Origin: Aureobasidium sp. EXF-3400
Taxonomy: Eukaryota > Ascomycota > Dothideomycetes > Dothideales > Saccotheciaceae
Reading direction: 5' to 3'
NCBI GenBank assembly: GCA_024195585.1
Contig: SWBL01000001.1
Location: 62,001 to 126,000, forward strand
DNA: 64,000 nt
Both the position numbers and the translations under genes were made by a program. The stretch's first letter is position 1. Every line of letters starts with the position of its first letter. Under the pieces are notes generated by a model. That model made no database searches. It had not been told where the DNA came from and saw only the letters and a program-made list of their open reading frames with translations. Shown here in pieces: positions 30,748-40,753 of the stretch.

Positions 30748-33507
30748 TTACGCTTCGACCTCCCCACTCATAGCAATTTCTTGATCTCTTCTCCAATCAG
30801 CTAACCACTTCAGCCTTGCTTCCACACTGCCTTTGCCATGTTTGCTTTCCAGCTTCCTCATAGCTCTCGCATCTGAACCCTCAGCAATTTTATCATCTTC
30901 TTCTGTCCATACACCTGCAACATCCAGTCTCTCGCCCTTAGCTGCCAACACCAGAGCAGCAAGCTTGGGGTTGAAAGAAGTAGTGTGCAGAGCAGCTATT
31001 ACGGTGTCTTCAGCGTGCCCTGAGGCAACTTGAGAATCAATCCATGGCCAAAACTCATCCTCAGATAAGATTTGGGAATCTGTTTGTGCCGTGGTATAGC
31101 TGACTTCGTGTGCAGGTGAGAGGGCATCAGGTGGCAGAGGTATGTCAGCGTCAAACGGTTGGGTTTCGGCTTCGTAGATTACCTGAGTGGATAGGCGTTG
31201 AGGGCGCTGGGATTGAGAAGGTGCAGAAGAGGCTTCCCAGGCTTGGGTCGGAGGAACGTCGAGGTGGATATTGGTGCTGTTGGTGTCGAATTCGGCAGAA
31301 GATTGGTAGGATGGGTTGTCGAGTTCTGGGTCGATTTCTAGGAGGGCTGGGTCGTACTCATGCTCGTGTTGCTCATTGGTCATTGGAAGGTCTTCGTCGT
31401 TGTCGTCATCAATCTCATCGTCTTGGTCGATCTGAGTGTCATGCATCTCGATTGTCTCCAGGACCTTATCTTTCATGCTTGGAGGTAGCATGTTTGCAAG
31501 ATAATTGGCAAAGTCGGCTTGATCATCGTTCTCGTCATCTTCTTTAATGTCTACTGCCCTTTTGTCATTGGACAGACCGTTCTCTGCTTGGATACGTGCA
31601 AGATTGGCTCTGGTCAACTGATGGCGATCGTCCTTGTCTTCCTCCATTTCGCGTCGCAGTTGTCCTGCCGCCTGATCCCTAGACACCTCTTCTTCTTCGT
31701 CAGAGTGATGACTTAGTGACGGCGCCTCTTTGCTGGAAATGCTGACTATCTCGTCATGTGAAACGGGGACCGGAGCAAGGGGTGGTGTTGCCGTACGCTG
31801 GCGTTTCGGGGCCGATCCTTCTACCGCGGGATTCTGGCGTGTTTGCAGCTTCCGCTTGGCAGATCCTAGTGAAGTGTTCTGCTCAGTATCTTCGGCCTGA
31901 TTCACTACATCATCCATCTTTTCTGATTGCACCTCAGGCGCTTTCTTGTATGGCAAGATGTCAATAGGTTGACCCTGATTCCTCCAGAATTCCACCCATT
32001 GTCCACCACTTTGTGACTCTGGCCGCTCAGCATCAGCTTCTCTTCCCAAAACAACTGGCAGAACGCGGCGCTCATAGAAAGATCGCCACTCAACAGCAGC
32101 GTGGGTCTCTCTGAACTCCGCCCAGTTGATCCATGATTCCTGGTAGCGACCCACGATCACATTTTGAATGTCAAGAGCCATACCCAGCAGATCGTTATAA
32201 TCATCTTCGGTGAAGGCCGAATCGTCGTGTGCTTGAGGCACGAGAGGTGGACAAGGTTGCTTAAGCTGTGGTTGAGCGGACGTTTGTTGCGACATGACAG
32301 GCGAGCTCAAATTACGGCTCCTAGCCACTGGAGTGTTGGCCTGATTCTTCGATGTTGCAGCTGGGCGCGATACAGTCGCAGTGTCTGCAGCAAGCTTATC
32401 ACGCGTCGCAGTGAGATCTGGCGCTGCGATCTCCGAGGTACTTTGTGGTGTCCTGTCTTTTGAGTTTGTAGCAAGTGTCGGCGCAGCTGATCTTGGGGTG
32501 GCTTTGCTCGAGCTCTGCGCAGACGCTGATGCTCCTGGAGGGACTCTGAATCCCGGACGCTTCACTGTCGTTTTGCTAATCTTAAGTGAAGGGGACTGTC
32601 GGGCGGGAGTGACATCTTCCTCAACGGCGCCAATGTCCTCCTCCTCCAGAGGTACGGCATCCTCGTCTTCGTCGACCGGCTCTCTGCAAGAAAGATGTCT
32701 AAGCCAACGGTCTCTCCAAGAGTGATATGAGTGACGTGGATTTCTCTCTGCAAGCTCTTGATAGATGGCATTACCACCTAGTTTAGCCCCTTGCTTTGCT
32801 TTCTTGGTCACCCATGCTTCCAACTCTTGATCGTCTTCCTCAGTGAAGGCGACATGCCCACGAGAATGTGGGGTTGATGAGATGGGCGAGCGGGCTGTGG
32901 ATCGAGGCAGAGCGGGGGATGGTAGGTCGGTAACGGCAGTATCGAAAGGAGGTAGGCTCGCGTCGGGGTAAGTCTCCCATCCAGTAGGAGGTCTCGTTGA
33001 GAGGACCTTCACGTAGCGGTCTCGCCATGAATGGAAGGTGTGTCTCGGGTTGTGTGCAGCAAGAGTTTGGTAGAGTGTGTTGCCCTGGATAGCATAGCCC
33101 TGCTCATTGGCCGTATGGACCAATTTGTACAGCAGCTTGTCATCGTCGTCGGTAAATGGGGTCCTTGTCGACTTCTTGGATGGCCCTGTAGTGGTAGCGG
33201 GGTTTGCGGATTTACGACGGTTGGCGTGGAAGGGCTCTTCGTCAGGTATGTCTCCTTGCTTGATGGCCTCTTCAATGAATTTATAGCTTAGTGATCCAAC
33301 TGGAGCATCATGTCGCATGTGGTCAGCGATCAAAAAGTCGGCCTGAGCCTCGAGTTTCACCACCCTGCCGCCATTGTTCTCAACCAGCGACACGTAATGG
33401 GAGCGTTGCGGCACGCGTTGTACGATGAAGAACTTCTTATCAGCGAACACACCACCGTTGACACCAACCGAATCGGCCATGTTGGAATATACAATGGCCG
33501 GCGGCAT
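30748..33507 (-). CDS. RAP1: Rap1-like telomere protein with BRCT and Myb domains
   Basis: Single exon, 919 residues. An N-terminal BRCT domain (about 18-90) has FIVQRVPQR and GGRVVKLEAQADFLI. Two closely similar Myb-like domains follow at about 115-170 and 218-273; both end in NPRHxxHSWRDRxxxxL. A third helical segment (FTEDDYNDLLGMALDI) is followed by an acidic linker (VDIKEDDENDDQADF), and the C-terminus (from about 815) has an RCT-like part (WPWIDSQV, HTTSFNPKLAALVL) and WTEEDD. The order is that of the filamentous-fungal Rap1/TERF2IP family, which caps telomeres and silences subtelomeric genes. The gene is divergent from SWF1. A fragment of it sits at 15028-15240. Confidence 0.9.
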   Translation of the reverse strand: MPPAIVYSNMADSVGVNGGVFADKKFFIVQRVPQRSHYVSLVENNGGRVVKLEAQADFLIADHMRHDAPVGSLSYKFIEEAIKQGDIPDEEPFHANRRKSANPATTTGPSKKSTRTPFTDDDDKLLYKLVHTANEQGYAIQGNTLYQTLAAHNPRHTFHSWRDRYVKVLSTRPPTGWETYPDASLPPFDTAVTDLPSPALPRSTARSPISSTPHSRGHVAFTEEDDQELEAWVTKKAKQGAKLGGNAIYQELAERNPRHSYHSWRDRWLRHLSCREPVDEDEDAVPLEEEDIGAVEEDVTPARQSPSLKISKTTVKRPGFRVPPGASASAQSSSKATPRSAAPTLATNSKDRTPQSTSEIAAPDLTATRDKLAADTATVSRPAATSKNQANTPVARSRNLSSPVMSQQTSAQPQLKQPCPPLVPQAHDDSAFTEDDYNDLLGMALDIQNVIVGRYQESWINWAEFRETHAAVEWRSFYERRVLPVVLGREADAERPESQSGGQWVEFWRNQGQPIDILPYKKAPEVQSEKMDDVVNQAEDTEQNTSLGSAKRKLQTRQNPAVEGSAPKRQRTATPPLAPVPVSHDEIVSISSKEAPSLSHHSDEEEEVSRDQAAGQLRREMEEDKDDRHQLTRANLARIQAENGLSNDKRAVDIKEDDENDDQADFANYLANMLPPSMKDKVLETIEMHDTQIDQDDEIDDDNDEDLPMTNEQHEHEYDPALLEIDPELDNPSYQSSAEFDTNSTNIHLDVPPTQAWEASSAPSQSQRPQRLSTQVIYEAETQPFDADIPLPPDALSPAHEVSYTTAQTDSQILSEDEFWPWIDSQVASGHAEDTVIAALHTTSFNPKLAALVLAAKGERLDVAGVWTEEDDKIAEGSDARAMRKLESKHGKGSVEARLKWLADWRRDQEIAMSGEVEA

Positions 33508-33663
33508 CTTGAATGTTCATAATCAAGTGAAAGTGTGCAATTCTGGGTGGTCGCTGCCTTGGGCGGATGACGCGACTGCACGCGACGGCACGCGATGCCG
33601 AGACTTTCCCTTTTCGGCTGCTTGCACCATCATCTCCATGTGCAAAACCATGCATACCACTAT
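33508..33663. other. Rap1 promoter side of the Rap1/SWF1 intergenic region
   Basis: Contains a GC-rich stretch at about 33565-33625 (CGGATGACGCGACTGCACGC, then a segment with TTTCCCTTTTCGGC) that recurs, diverged, at about 34148-34210. Confidence 0.45.
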
Positions 33664-33776
33664 CTGTAGAAATGCACAGTTCCTATGAACAGCAGGAAGC
33701 CTCCACTGAGAGCCCTTGATTTCTCCCATCTCCTTGGACACTGTCCTGTTCTCCAAAACACTGTGCATTTTGATAG
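33664..33776. repeat. 113-bp TIR mini-element
   Basis: Starts CTGTAGAAATGCACAG and ends CTGTGCATTTTGATAG, inverted repeats of each other. Internal CCACTGAGAG is shared with the other copies. It sits in the divergent promoter region of Rap1 and SWF1, preceded by CTCCATGTGCAAAA, a relative of the 5107 repeat end. Confidence 0.75.
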
Positions 33777-34278
33777 CTCCATCACCACCCAAGTGAGCTC
33801 TGAGAGACTGCTGAGAGTCAGTCGTGCGGTCCTCTATCTACTCTGTTCACTCCAAATGGCCACTTATAGTGAATGAGTATCACTGGAAATTGCGATTGCC
33901 TTGCGCAATCGAGGTTTGGAACCTCAGGTGAAGTCCTCAATCTGTTGGGTGTGCAATAAGAACCGAAATATGAATCCTGCCATAACATCTCGCACGCGGC
34001 GTGAAGTTGTGAAGAGAGTCTGTCGGCAGTCGTAATATCTGAAGTTTCCATGCTGATTGGAAGGTCTATAGTCAAAACAACTGCATTCATGTCGAAGGGC
34101 AAGCTTAAGTAGAGGTAGCTGTGGTCATATATTGGGTGACTCCAGCCGGACGACGCGACGGCACGCGAGCCGAAAGTTTCCAGTTTCGGCCGGATGACGT
34201 GCCAATTGTGCCTTCTTGCACTTCACATGGCAGTAAACTCTCCCATGTCTTCAAGATGAGACAGAGTCGCTCCATGTC
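33777..34278. other. SWF1 promoter side of the Rap1/SWF1 intergenic region
   Basis: About 500 bases, including the second copy of the GC-rich motif (CGACGCGACGGCACGCGAGC near 34150) 120 bp before the SWF1 start. Confidence 0.4.
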
Positions 34279-35493
34279 ATGATCGCCTTTCGCAATACCA
34301 TCATTTTGGTGGTCGTCATCTCATTGTTTACCTTCATAGCTCTCTTCGGTCGACTCCCAGCTCTTCGCAAGACACCGATTGGCTTCAGTCACAGGCTTCT
34401 GTGCATTTATATCCCAAATGGCTTCCGACGAGTCGATACACGCTATACTGGCGGCCGTATGAACGCTGGCATTGCACGACTGACCAACTACCTCTTCCAC
34501 CAGAAAAACCCTCTCGTCTTACTGCTGTTCCTCGTCCTCTTGACCGGCAGTGCAACCCTCTTCCTCCGTGCCGCCCTCGCCCATCTGGACACCACTCAGA
34601 TTATACCGATACCCTTTGTTTTACTGGCTCCCTACACCTTCACCTACCTCTGCGTCACTAGCAAGACCGACTACCTCAATCCCGTCAATCATGCATCCGC
34701 AATGCGACAGTACCCCTACGATCATATACTCTTCCGACCCGAGAACCTCTGCCGTACCTGCAACTTTGCGAAACCTGCAAGAAGTAAACACTGCTCTCTA
34801 TGTGGTGTATGTGTCGCAAGATGCGATCACCATTGCGCATGGATAAACAACTGCGTTGGAAGGCACAATTACCGCTATTTCTTGCTCTTGCTCTTCAGCA
34901 TTGGCATCGTCGAACTCTATGGCGCATACCTGTCCTGGGCAGTCCTGTCTCCACACCTTCATCTTGGTCACTCAAGCTATGGATGGTTTGAAAAACCATA
35001 TTGGGCAGAGTTGGGCAATGCCTTTGTATTTGCTATGAGCATTGGTGGCATCAGTGTCGCAGGCGTTGGTCTCCTCGCTATCACCACTATGCCGCTACCA
35101 TTCGCGCTCTTTGGATACCATCTATACCTCATCTGGGCAGGCATGACGACGAACGAAAGCGCCAAGTGGGCTGATTGGAGAGACGACATGACTGACGGTG
35201 TCGCATGGATCGGGAAGCGCAGTGTGGTGGAAGCCCACAACAAGGAACGGAAGGCACGTCAACTGCGGAATCGTAACAGAATGGGCGGACAGGTAGAGGA
35301 CTCTGAAGAACCTGAAGAGGAATATGTGCCTTGGCCCAAGCATAGCGATCAGATTCTTGTCAGCACGACAGACGGAAAGGCTCCTACAGGACAAGAACAA
35401 CTGTGGGAAAGATGTACAAGTCTGGATATGGTGGACAACATCTACGACCTCGGCTTCTGGCACAATTTTGTCGCAGTCATGACTGGAAGTTAA
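34279..35493 (+). CDS. SWF1: DHHC palmitoyltransferase, SWF1 type
   Basis: Single exon of 404 residues. Membrane segments are visible near 6-24, 76-100 and 108-125, then after the catalytic domain near 200-225 and 245-275. The cysteine-rich domain (158-200) holds CRTCNFAKPARSKHCSLCGV and the catalytic DHHC at 183-186 followed by AWINNCVGRHNYRYF. The TTxE motif (MTTNES, 289-294) lies after the last membrane span. This arrangement, with an N-terminal anchor and the DHHC domain between span groups, matches Swf1, the ER enzyme that palmitoylates SNAREs and other proteins with cysteines next to membrane spans in yeast. The C-terminal tail is acidic. It is divergent from Rap1. Confidence 0.93.
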   Translation: MIAFRNTIILVVVISLFTFIALFGRLPALRKTPIGFSHRLLCIYIPNGFRRVDTRYTGGRMNAGIARLTNYLFHQKNPLVLLLFLVLLTGSATLFLRAALAHLDTTQIIPIPFVLLAPYTFTYLCVTSKTDYLNPVNHASAMRQYPYDHILFRPENLCRTCNFAKPARSKHCSLCGVCVARCDHHCAWINNCVGRHNYRYFLLLLFSIGIVELYGAYLSWAVLSPHLHLGHSSYGWFEKPYWAELGNAFVFAMSIGGISVAGVGLLAITTMPLPFALFGYHLYLIWAGMTTNESAKWADWRDDMTDGVAWIGKRSVVEAHNKERKARQLRNRNRMGGQVEDSEEPEEEYVPWPKHSDQILVSTTDGKAPTGQEQLWERCTSLDMVDNIYDLGFWHNFVAVMTGS

Positions 35494-36614
35494 AAGCGAC
35501 CTTATTTATGACCTATTCATTCGTCACGCATTGCTCCCTTTCTACGTTTTTGCAAACCGTGAGTTCCTTCAAAAAGTCTCTTCCAGAACAGTGTGTGAGT
35601 CATGGAATCACGAAATCATCTGCAGAACAAAAGACTGTTGAACACTGGAAGCCACGGTCCTCAAAGCTGTTCTCGGAAACACGTTGATCCTTGCAATCTG
35701 TTTGTGCCAGTGTCTGGCGCCCCGAAAGAAACGGAAAGCTCGGTTAGAAGATCATCGCTGCTAAACCCAACAAACTAACGTGCCATCACCTTTGTCAGCT
35801 GACATAAACATCAACCTCCGTTCTCAACCTCCACTCAAAGCTTCCACGCCAAATACAAGGAGCAGATTCACAAACATCTCTCAAGCAGAATCATGCTTTA
35901 AGCGAATATCGCAGAGGTTGCATGCTTGTGGAAGCTTCGAGTTTGCTGTCAAGCTGGAAAGTCGTGGAAGACCTTGGCTTTGTTCCTACTGCACATATAT
36001 GCTCGTCGCTCTGTCCGACTTGACTTTCTGATCATTCCATCTTTCCAGCATCATTGTCTGTGTTCTCTGGATGGTGATCCCTACTTTCTTATATATCTTC
36101 TGCTGGGTCCTACCACCGACGATGTCATGCAGCAACCAGTCTGCTGCTGTATATTCCGGAATCCATTTCTTCGGCACCACCACAGAGATGCAAGATGATT
36201 TTGATCTCTGCTCCTCTTCCATCAGAAATTGATCGTCATCATCTGTCGCTACAAACACCACAGCAGCTCCTTAGCTTGACAAGTCATGACATCCTTGACT
36301 TCGACACAACTATATTTCACTCAAGCAGAGTCCGGAATGCCAGGGAGTCTATACTATTTCTCGACTGTTCACGACGTCGACGACTGTACCTCAACACGAA
36401 GGTGACGTGTTTCTCCTGGAAGAATTGTCCACACAACGAGCATCAAGATCAGTCAGATCGCGGTGTGGACGTTTGAGTGGATGCATGATGAAGATAACCG
36501 ACCTGTCATCTTTCGAGCTCGCTGCTCATCGCTGTCTTCCTCTTACTCAGCCAAACACGTGTTGTGAAGCATCAGGAATCCAAGATCGCTCTCCACCAAT
36601 CTTCTCGATCATCG
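35494..36614. other. Non-coding or decayed stretch
   Basis: 1.1 kb downstream of SWF1. ORFs on both strands are short and motif-free. The region opens an 11-kb tract poor in intact genes. Confidence 0.4.
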
Positions 36615-37264
36615 ATGTCTTCTGTTCCACCATGTCTTCCAATTCATGATGATATATATCAGTACTTTCTCCAACTCCGCCGCAGAGCTTCTGCCAAGGA
36701 CATCATCACCCAGTCATACGGTGCGACGCCGACTTACAACTCTACCCTGACTAAAGTAATCAGTGTCAAGGTCGACGATCCTGTCGTCTTCTTCCCTACT
36801 GCGATTGACATGATGAAAGGCAAAGTGGAGAAGCTGGAAGACGACCACCAGCAGACGAAGCAGGAGGAGGAAGTTGAAGAGAAAGCCAGCAAGAAGTGTG
36901 AGGTCTTGGAGGTGATGTTCAAAGATGAGCTTCTGAGTGTAAGCTCAGAAAGACGCGCAACAGAGCATCGTCATCATTGCCGCCTCAAGCCTGCGCTTTT
37001 GCAGTATTAGACTGTGCGAGTTCAACGACTACTCCTTCTTTCCCTAACTGATTTCTAGTCAGTCTTCGAGACTGCTCACAGGTGAAAGAAAAGTGGTCGA
37101 CTCTGACCCCCGAAGAGAAGATGGCCACACTGGACGCTCGCAACAAGAAACTTGCCCCCAGAACCGAAGATCAGACCAGTACCGGTCCCGAACCTGGCCT
37201 AATCCACGAAGATGACCGTGAACTCTTCGAAATGCTGGACAAGCGTATGGCTGCCTATAGCTGA
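36615..37264 (+). CDS. Hypothetical coiled-coil protein, first of two tandem modules
   Basis: Two exons, 36615-36938 and 37082-37264, phase 0, intron 143 nt (GTAAGC donor, CTAACTGAT branch, CACAG acceptor), giving 168 residues. The first exon ends in a strongly charged helix (KVEKLEDDHQQTKQEEEVEE). The second encodes KEKWSTLTPEEKMATLDARN, PRTEDQ and HEDDRELFEMLDKRMA before an early TGA. The same module, diverged, follows at once at 37285, so the stop may be secondary and the ancestral protein longer. No known domain; gene reality is moderately supported by the splice site. Confidence 0.5.
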
Positions 37265-37549
37265 GACTGGTGCTGTCATTCAGGCTGACTGGTCGAATAT
37301 GACCATCGAAGAGAAACTGGCCATGATGGACGCCAGAAACAAGGCCTTCGCCTTCAGAACCGAAGATCAGCAGTGCCGCTCCCGAACTTGGCCTGATCTA
37401 CGAAGACGACCGTGAACTTTTTGAAATTCTGGAAAAGCGCATGGCTGCGCTCAGACTGGAATTTGAGGCCCTCAAGAAAGGATTACATAAGATGCAGGAC
37501 GGTTCCGGTGATGGCTGCTCTCAGAGATTATTCTCGAATCTCAAGTGAC
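37265..37549 (+). pseudogene. Second tandem copy of the module, frameshifted
   Basis: The sequence repeats the preceding second exon at an offset of about 196 bp: DWSNMTIEEKLAMMDARNK and FRTEDQ, then a loss of two bases near 37369 shifts the frame, after which ELGLIYEDDRELFEILEKRM continues. The copy keeps a longer C-terminus (LEFEALKKGLHKMQ, ending at the TGA at 37547-37549) that the first copy has lost. There is no start codon of its own. It could once have been the end of the upstream gene. Confidence 0.55.
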
Positions 37550-37695
37550 ACAAAGTCATTCTTTTAGGTCTTAATCTCTGATCATCTCACCGTCTGTGTA
37601 CTGTCGCCAAGATCTCATCAATGAGGGTGTGATGCTTCATATATATATCTTGTTGGCCCTGAAGACCAACGACCCCCGACGACAATAACGACATA

Positions 37696-37896
37696 ATGGG
37701 CATCTTGAACATCTTCTCCGAAGTTCACTCCTTGAAGATCCTGAACTGCGCACTCATCAATCTTCAACTGCCCTTTTGGTTCAACAACCTTCATCTTCGT
37801 GAGCTTACTCTCTGGAATGTGGGTTTGTACGGTGTATACCGTGCCTTCAATCCGACAACCGTTCTTCAATACACCATAGATGGGACGCCACGATGA
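37696..37896 (+). pseudogene. Leucine-rich-repeat-like relic
   Basis: A 66-codon ORF with EVHSLKILNCALINL and LHLRELTLWNVGLYGVYRAF, spaced like the LRR part of fungal F-box proteins. No F-box and no longer frame surrounds it, so at most a relic. The family assignment is from pattern only. Confidence 0.3.
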
Positions 37897-38288
37897 TATA
37901 CATCGCTTCCAACACGAGTCTGCAGTCTTTATGGGCTGGTCACCTTCCAGACAGCAATGGTCCGATCCTCTAAACTCAGCCCTGGACTTTTAAAGCCACT
38001 CCAGAGCGTTCAGTCAGTCAAGCAATCTCTATCAACCATCGTGTTTGTGTGTCAAGGGCTTCCGTGCGACTTCTTACGCAGGATATGGGCGTCTTTGGCC
38101 ACAGTTCAGCCAGTAACCTGTCGCGATTGTCTCGCGGTCTCGCTTTCGCCCAAAACTACTTCTATCTTTTTTCGAAGCACGGCAAGAATTAGAGGGCCCA
38201 TGCTACTTCATATGCGCATCCAGAAGCGTAGCAAGGATATAGTTCTCGACTATGGCGACGCCTCCGCCCCAGAGCAAATATCTCGCAG

Positions 38289-38483
38289 CTGCTGGATGCC
38301 TATGAGGCTCACACCCAGCCCCCCGAACTCATCGAGCGTTACCTTCTTGCAGACCTTCTCGCGGACCTGTAGAAATTGCTTCTACAGTCAGCATCCCTCG
38401 ACGATCCAAATGACACATTGAACATGGTCAAGGTGCTTCGTAAGCATCTCAAGTCCCAGTCTAATCATAACACGACCCTTTAG
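38289..38483 (+). pseudogene. Relic of a helical protein with in-frame TAG
   Basis: This frame reads LLDAYEAHTQPPELIERYLL, then a TAG at 38370-38372, then a leucine-rich helix (LDDPNDTLNMVKVLRKHLKS) to a TAG at 38483. Amphipathic helices on both sides of the stop suggest a decayed coding exon. Family unknown. Confidence 0.3.
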
Positions 38484-38640
38484 CCTATTGTCGCTCCTTG
38501 GATCTTCTCGTTCCCGACTGCCAAAGTAAGGACAACCTAGTACTGCACTCTTTTCCGACGAGCTATGTCGGATAAGATTCGCAAGAGCTAGGGCTAATAC
38601 TGCCGATAGCCTGAACAGCTATCTGTTTGAGATCTAGTAT

Positions 38641-38850
38641 ATGCCCGGCTGGGAGATATTGACTCGTGCACCTGACAGTCGCTTGGAGAAGGCAGCCAAG
38701 ATCAAGAAGATGCAGAAAGCCGCTGCTCAGACCAAAGCCAACTCCGGATCCGGAAAGAGCCTGAACCCCATGCAGAACAAACACAATCTAACGATACGGC
38801 CGACATCCTCAACAGCTACTTGTCAAAGATTGTATTCGTGCAGCCGATAG
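38641..38850 (+). pseudogene. Fragment related to the gene at 15927
   Basis: A 69-codon ORF shares the lysine helix with the protein at 15927: KAAKIKKMQKAAAQTKANSG here against KAASIKKMKKTKANSESG there, also at the DNA level (AAGATCAAGAAGATG, ACCAAAGCCAACTC). Just before and after it are two diverged copies of a TAD-LNSYL segment (about 38598-38637 and 38795-38840). It lacks the second exon of the intact gene. Confidence 0.45.
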
Positions 38851-39035
38851 CGTTTCACGTCTGAGTCTCACGCACGGCACCTGCTTCAGGCTTACTGCGG
38901 CCAAAGAGAGGGCATGGTCACGTTACTCAAAAACCTGATGGAAGTCTACGACAATTCCCTGCGAACACTGGCTTCCATCGGCCATATTCAAAGACCAAAA
39001 GCAATCTGCTCTCAGAAGCCCTACACTTTCAGAGC

Positions 39036-39305
39036 TCTGACATCTTGCTCGCCTTTCTGGCCAAGAATCTAGAGGCTCGCCAACATCTTGGCCTCGTCGA
39101 TGTCGGTCTGACTCCTGAACTCCTTGCGCTGGATATTTACGCTCTACGAACCCTCGTCGAGCTGGATCTGAATATATCTTACTCGCTTTCTTGGCCAAGT
39201 CATCAGAGACACGCAAACACCTCCGTCATGTCGACCTGCGACGGGTTGCGGGCCGTCAGGGGCTCGAAGGATACGCCCTCCAAGCTCTTTTAGAGCTGAC
39301 CCTCG
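39036..39305 (+). repeat. Tandem pair of diverged ~133-bp coding-like modules
   Basis: First unit about 39036-39170, second about 39171-39305. Translated, they read LAFLAKNLEARQHLGLVDV with LRTLVELDL, and LAFLAKSSETRKHLRHVDL with LQALLELTL. The two units lie in different frames, so they cannot now be one ORF. Leucine spacing is LRR-like. Confidence 0.5.
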
Positions 39306-39999
39306 ACACCTTGACACTCCGCTGTGATCAATGCATGGCCAAAAAGAGAACTGGACTAAGTCCGCCAAGATGGGCATTCTGCTCGGAACATGGGTGTCAA
39401 GAAGGTCGCCCTTGCTCCAGCGAAAGCTCTGTACACGTCTCCCGCCGCAAGCTGTCTGGAAGCCAATATGGATCATTATGTCAGAAGACCGCAATCCAGC
39501 TGCAATTTCAACCATATCAGTGCGATGCTATCCCTGATGCCTAATTTGATACCCGAGTCACAAGGCCTCTATCCAGTAGGTCGAGAATGGACTCTCTGGG
39601 ACGGGAAGAGAAAGAGGCGCTCGAGGTTGTGATCTAGGACCCTCTATGTCGTCGACATCAGGGTCTGGTTTGTTATAATTGCATCGGCTGCTGTGCGGGT
39701 TGTCCTTGGGTTGGTGGACAGCGCATTGTCAAGTGCAGCGTCTTCCGCTCCCAGATAACCTCGCTCAACCGATTCCAGCACGAACTCGTGTACCACAGGA
39801 AAAGCGGCTCGAACAAGAACAGCTTCTGCCAGACCACTACAGAACGTTCATGTCCCCCTCTCATTGCCCTCACCCACTGCTTTCTTTCTCCTGCATCAGA
39901 GGAGCTGTTGATTCGGTCGAGGCTGAGCACAACGGTTTACAACAAGCTCGAAGCAGCCAAGAAAACTCTACAAAGCGCTGATCCTCACTAGACTACAAT

Positions 40000-40379
40000 A
40001 TGGCTGGTATAATCACTGATTTCACGAGTAAGGCCGAGCGTGAGTCCGTCACTAATGACGACTTGCACGCACTTGCCGGCATCCTTCCCCAGAGAGATCA
40101 CAATGCTCGCCAAATCGTCGGTGGTATCGTCGCCCTCCATAAGGCGATCAACATATCCCGCCCCATCGTCCTCAGAATCAAGAACAACTCGATCAGCGTT
40201 ACCTTACCTGCCCGTAACATGATGGGACAACCTTTGGTCATCAACGACCACATCACCGCCATGAGCAATCTCGTGAGGCGAAGATTGATCTTACTGGTTC
40301 CGGCGCGAAGGAACTGAGAGAGCTTGTCAAGGACTGCGAACTCCTAGTTCAATCTGTTCCGTTGTACATCGACAATTAA
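40000..40379 (+). pseudogene. Frameshifted hypothetical gene
   Basis: From the ATG at 40000 the frame reads a plausible helical protein (ESVTNDDLHALAGILPQRDH, ARQIVGGIVALHKAI) to about 40262. After that another frame continues in the same style (REAKIDLTGSGAKELRELVK, LLVQSVPLYIDN) to the TAA at 40377-40379. No credible intron lies at the junction, so a small indel near 40262 is the simplest explanation. Unknown family. Confidence 0.45.
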
Positions 40380-40483
40380 GCAACCATTGACCTCACCAAG
40401 AACCCTGATTTTCACTCTCGCACAAAACATATCAACAGAAAGTATCATGTCTCTTATCTCTACCACTCGTAGCCACGTCTCTT

Positions 40484-40753
40484 GTGGCTCTTCTCGCCGA
40501 TGGCGAGATACGCCCGCTCCAGATTATACTCCTGTCCCTCTCATCCTCGTCGCTCACTGCTAAATCACTTGTGGCTCTTCTTCAGGATACCGAAGGTTTG
40601 TTCAAAGTTCTGGAGAAAACCCAACTTGCTGTCTATCAAAAATTTGAAGGAACCATCAAGACCCAACATGCTGTCTACCAGAAGGTCGACAGTACCAAGG
40701 AAACGCACTTGAAAAGCTGTACTAGTGACATTTTCACAAGACGTCTAGGCTGA
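40484..40753 (+). pseudogene. Short helical ORF, probable relic
   Basis: 89 codons with an amphipathic helix (LFKVLEKTQLAVYQKFEGTI) and a repeated QxAVYQK motif. The phrase CTTGTGGCTCTTCT occurs twice (about 40486 and 40568), a sign of internal duplication. A further coiled-coil-like segment in another frame follows the stop (EVQKTEGDLVKLDNLIEECD). Probably part of the same decayed gene group as the ORF at 40000. Confidence 0.3.

Noticed and set aside
30748..33507. Idea that the window is subtelomeric because it encodes Rap1
   Set aside because: Rap1 acts at telomeres but need not be encoded there. No telomeric repeat or subtelomeric helicase gene was seen.
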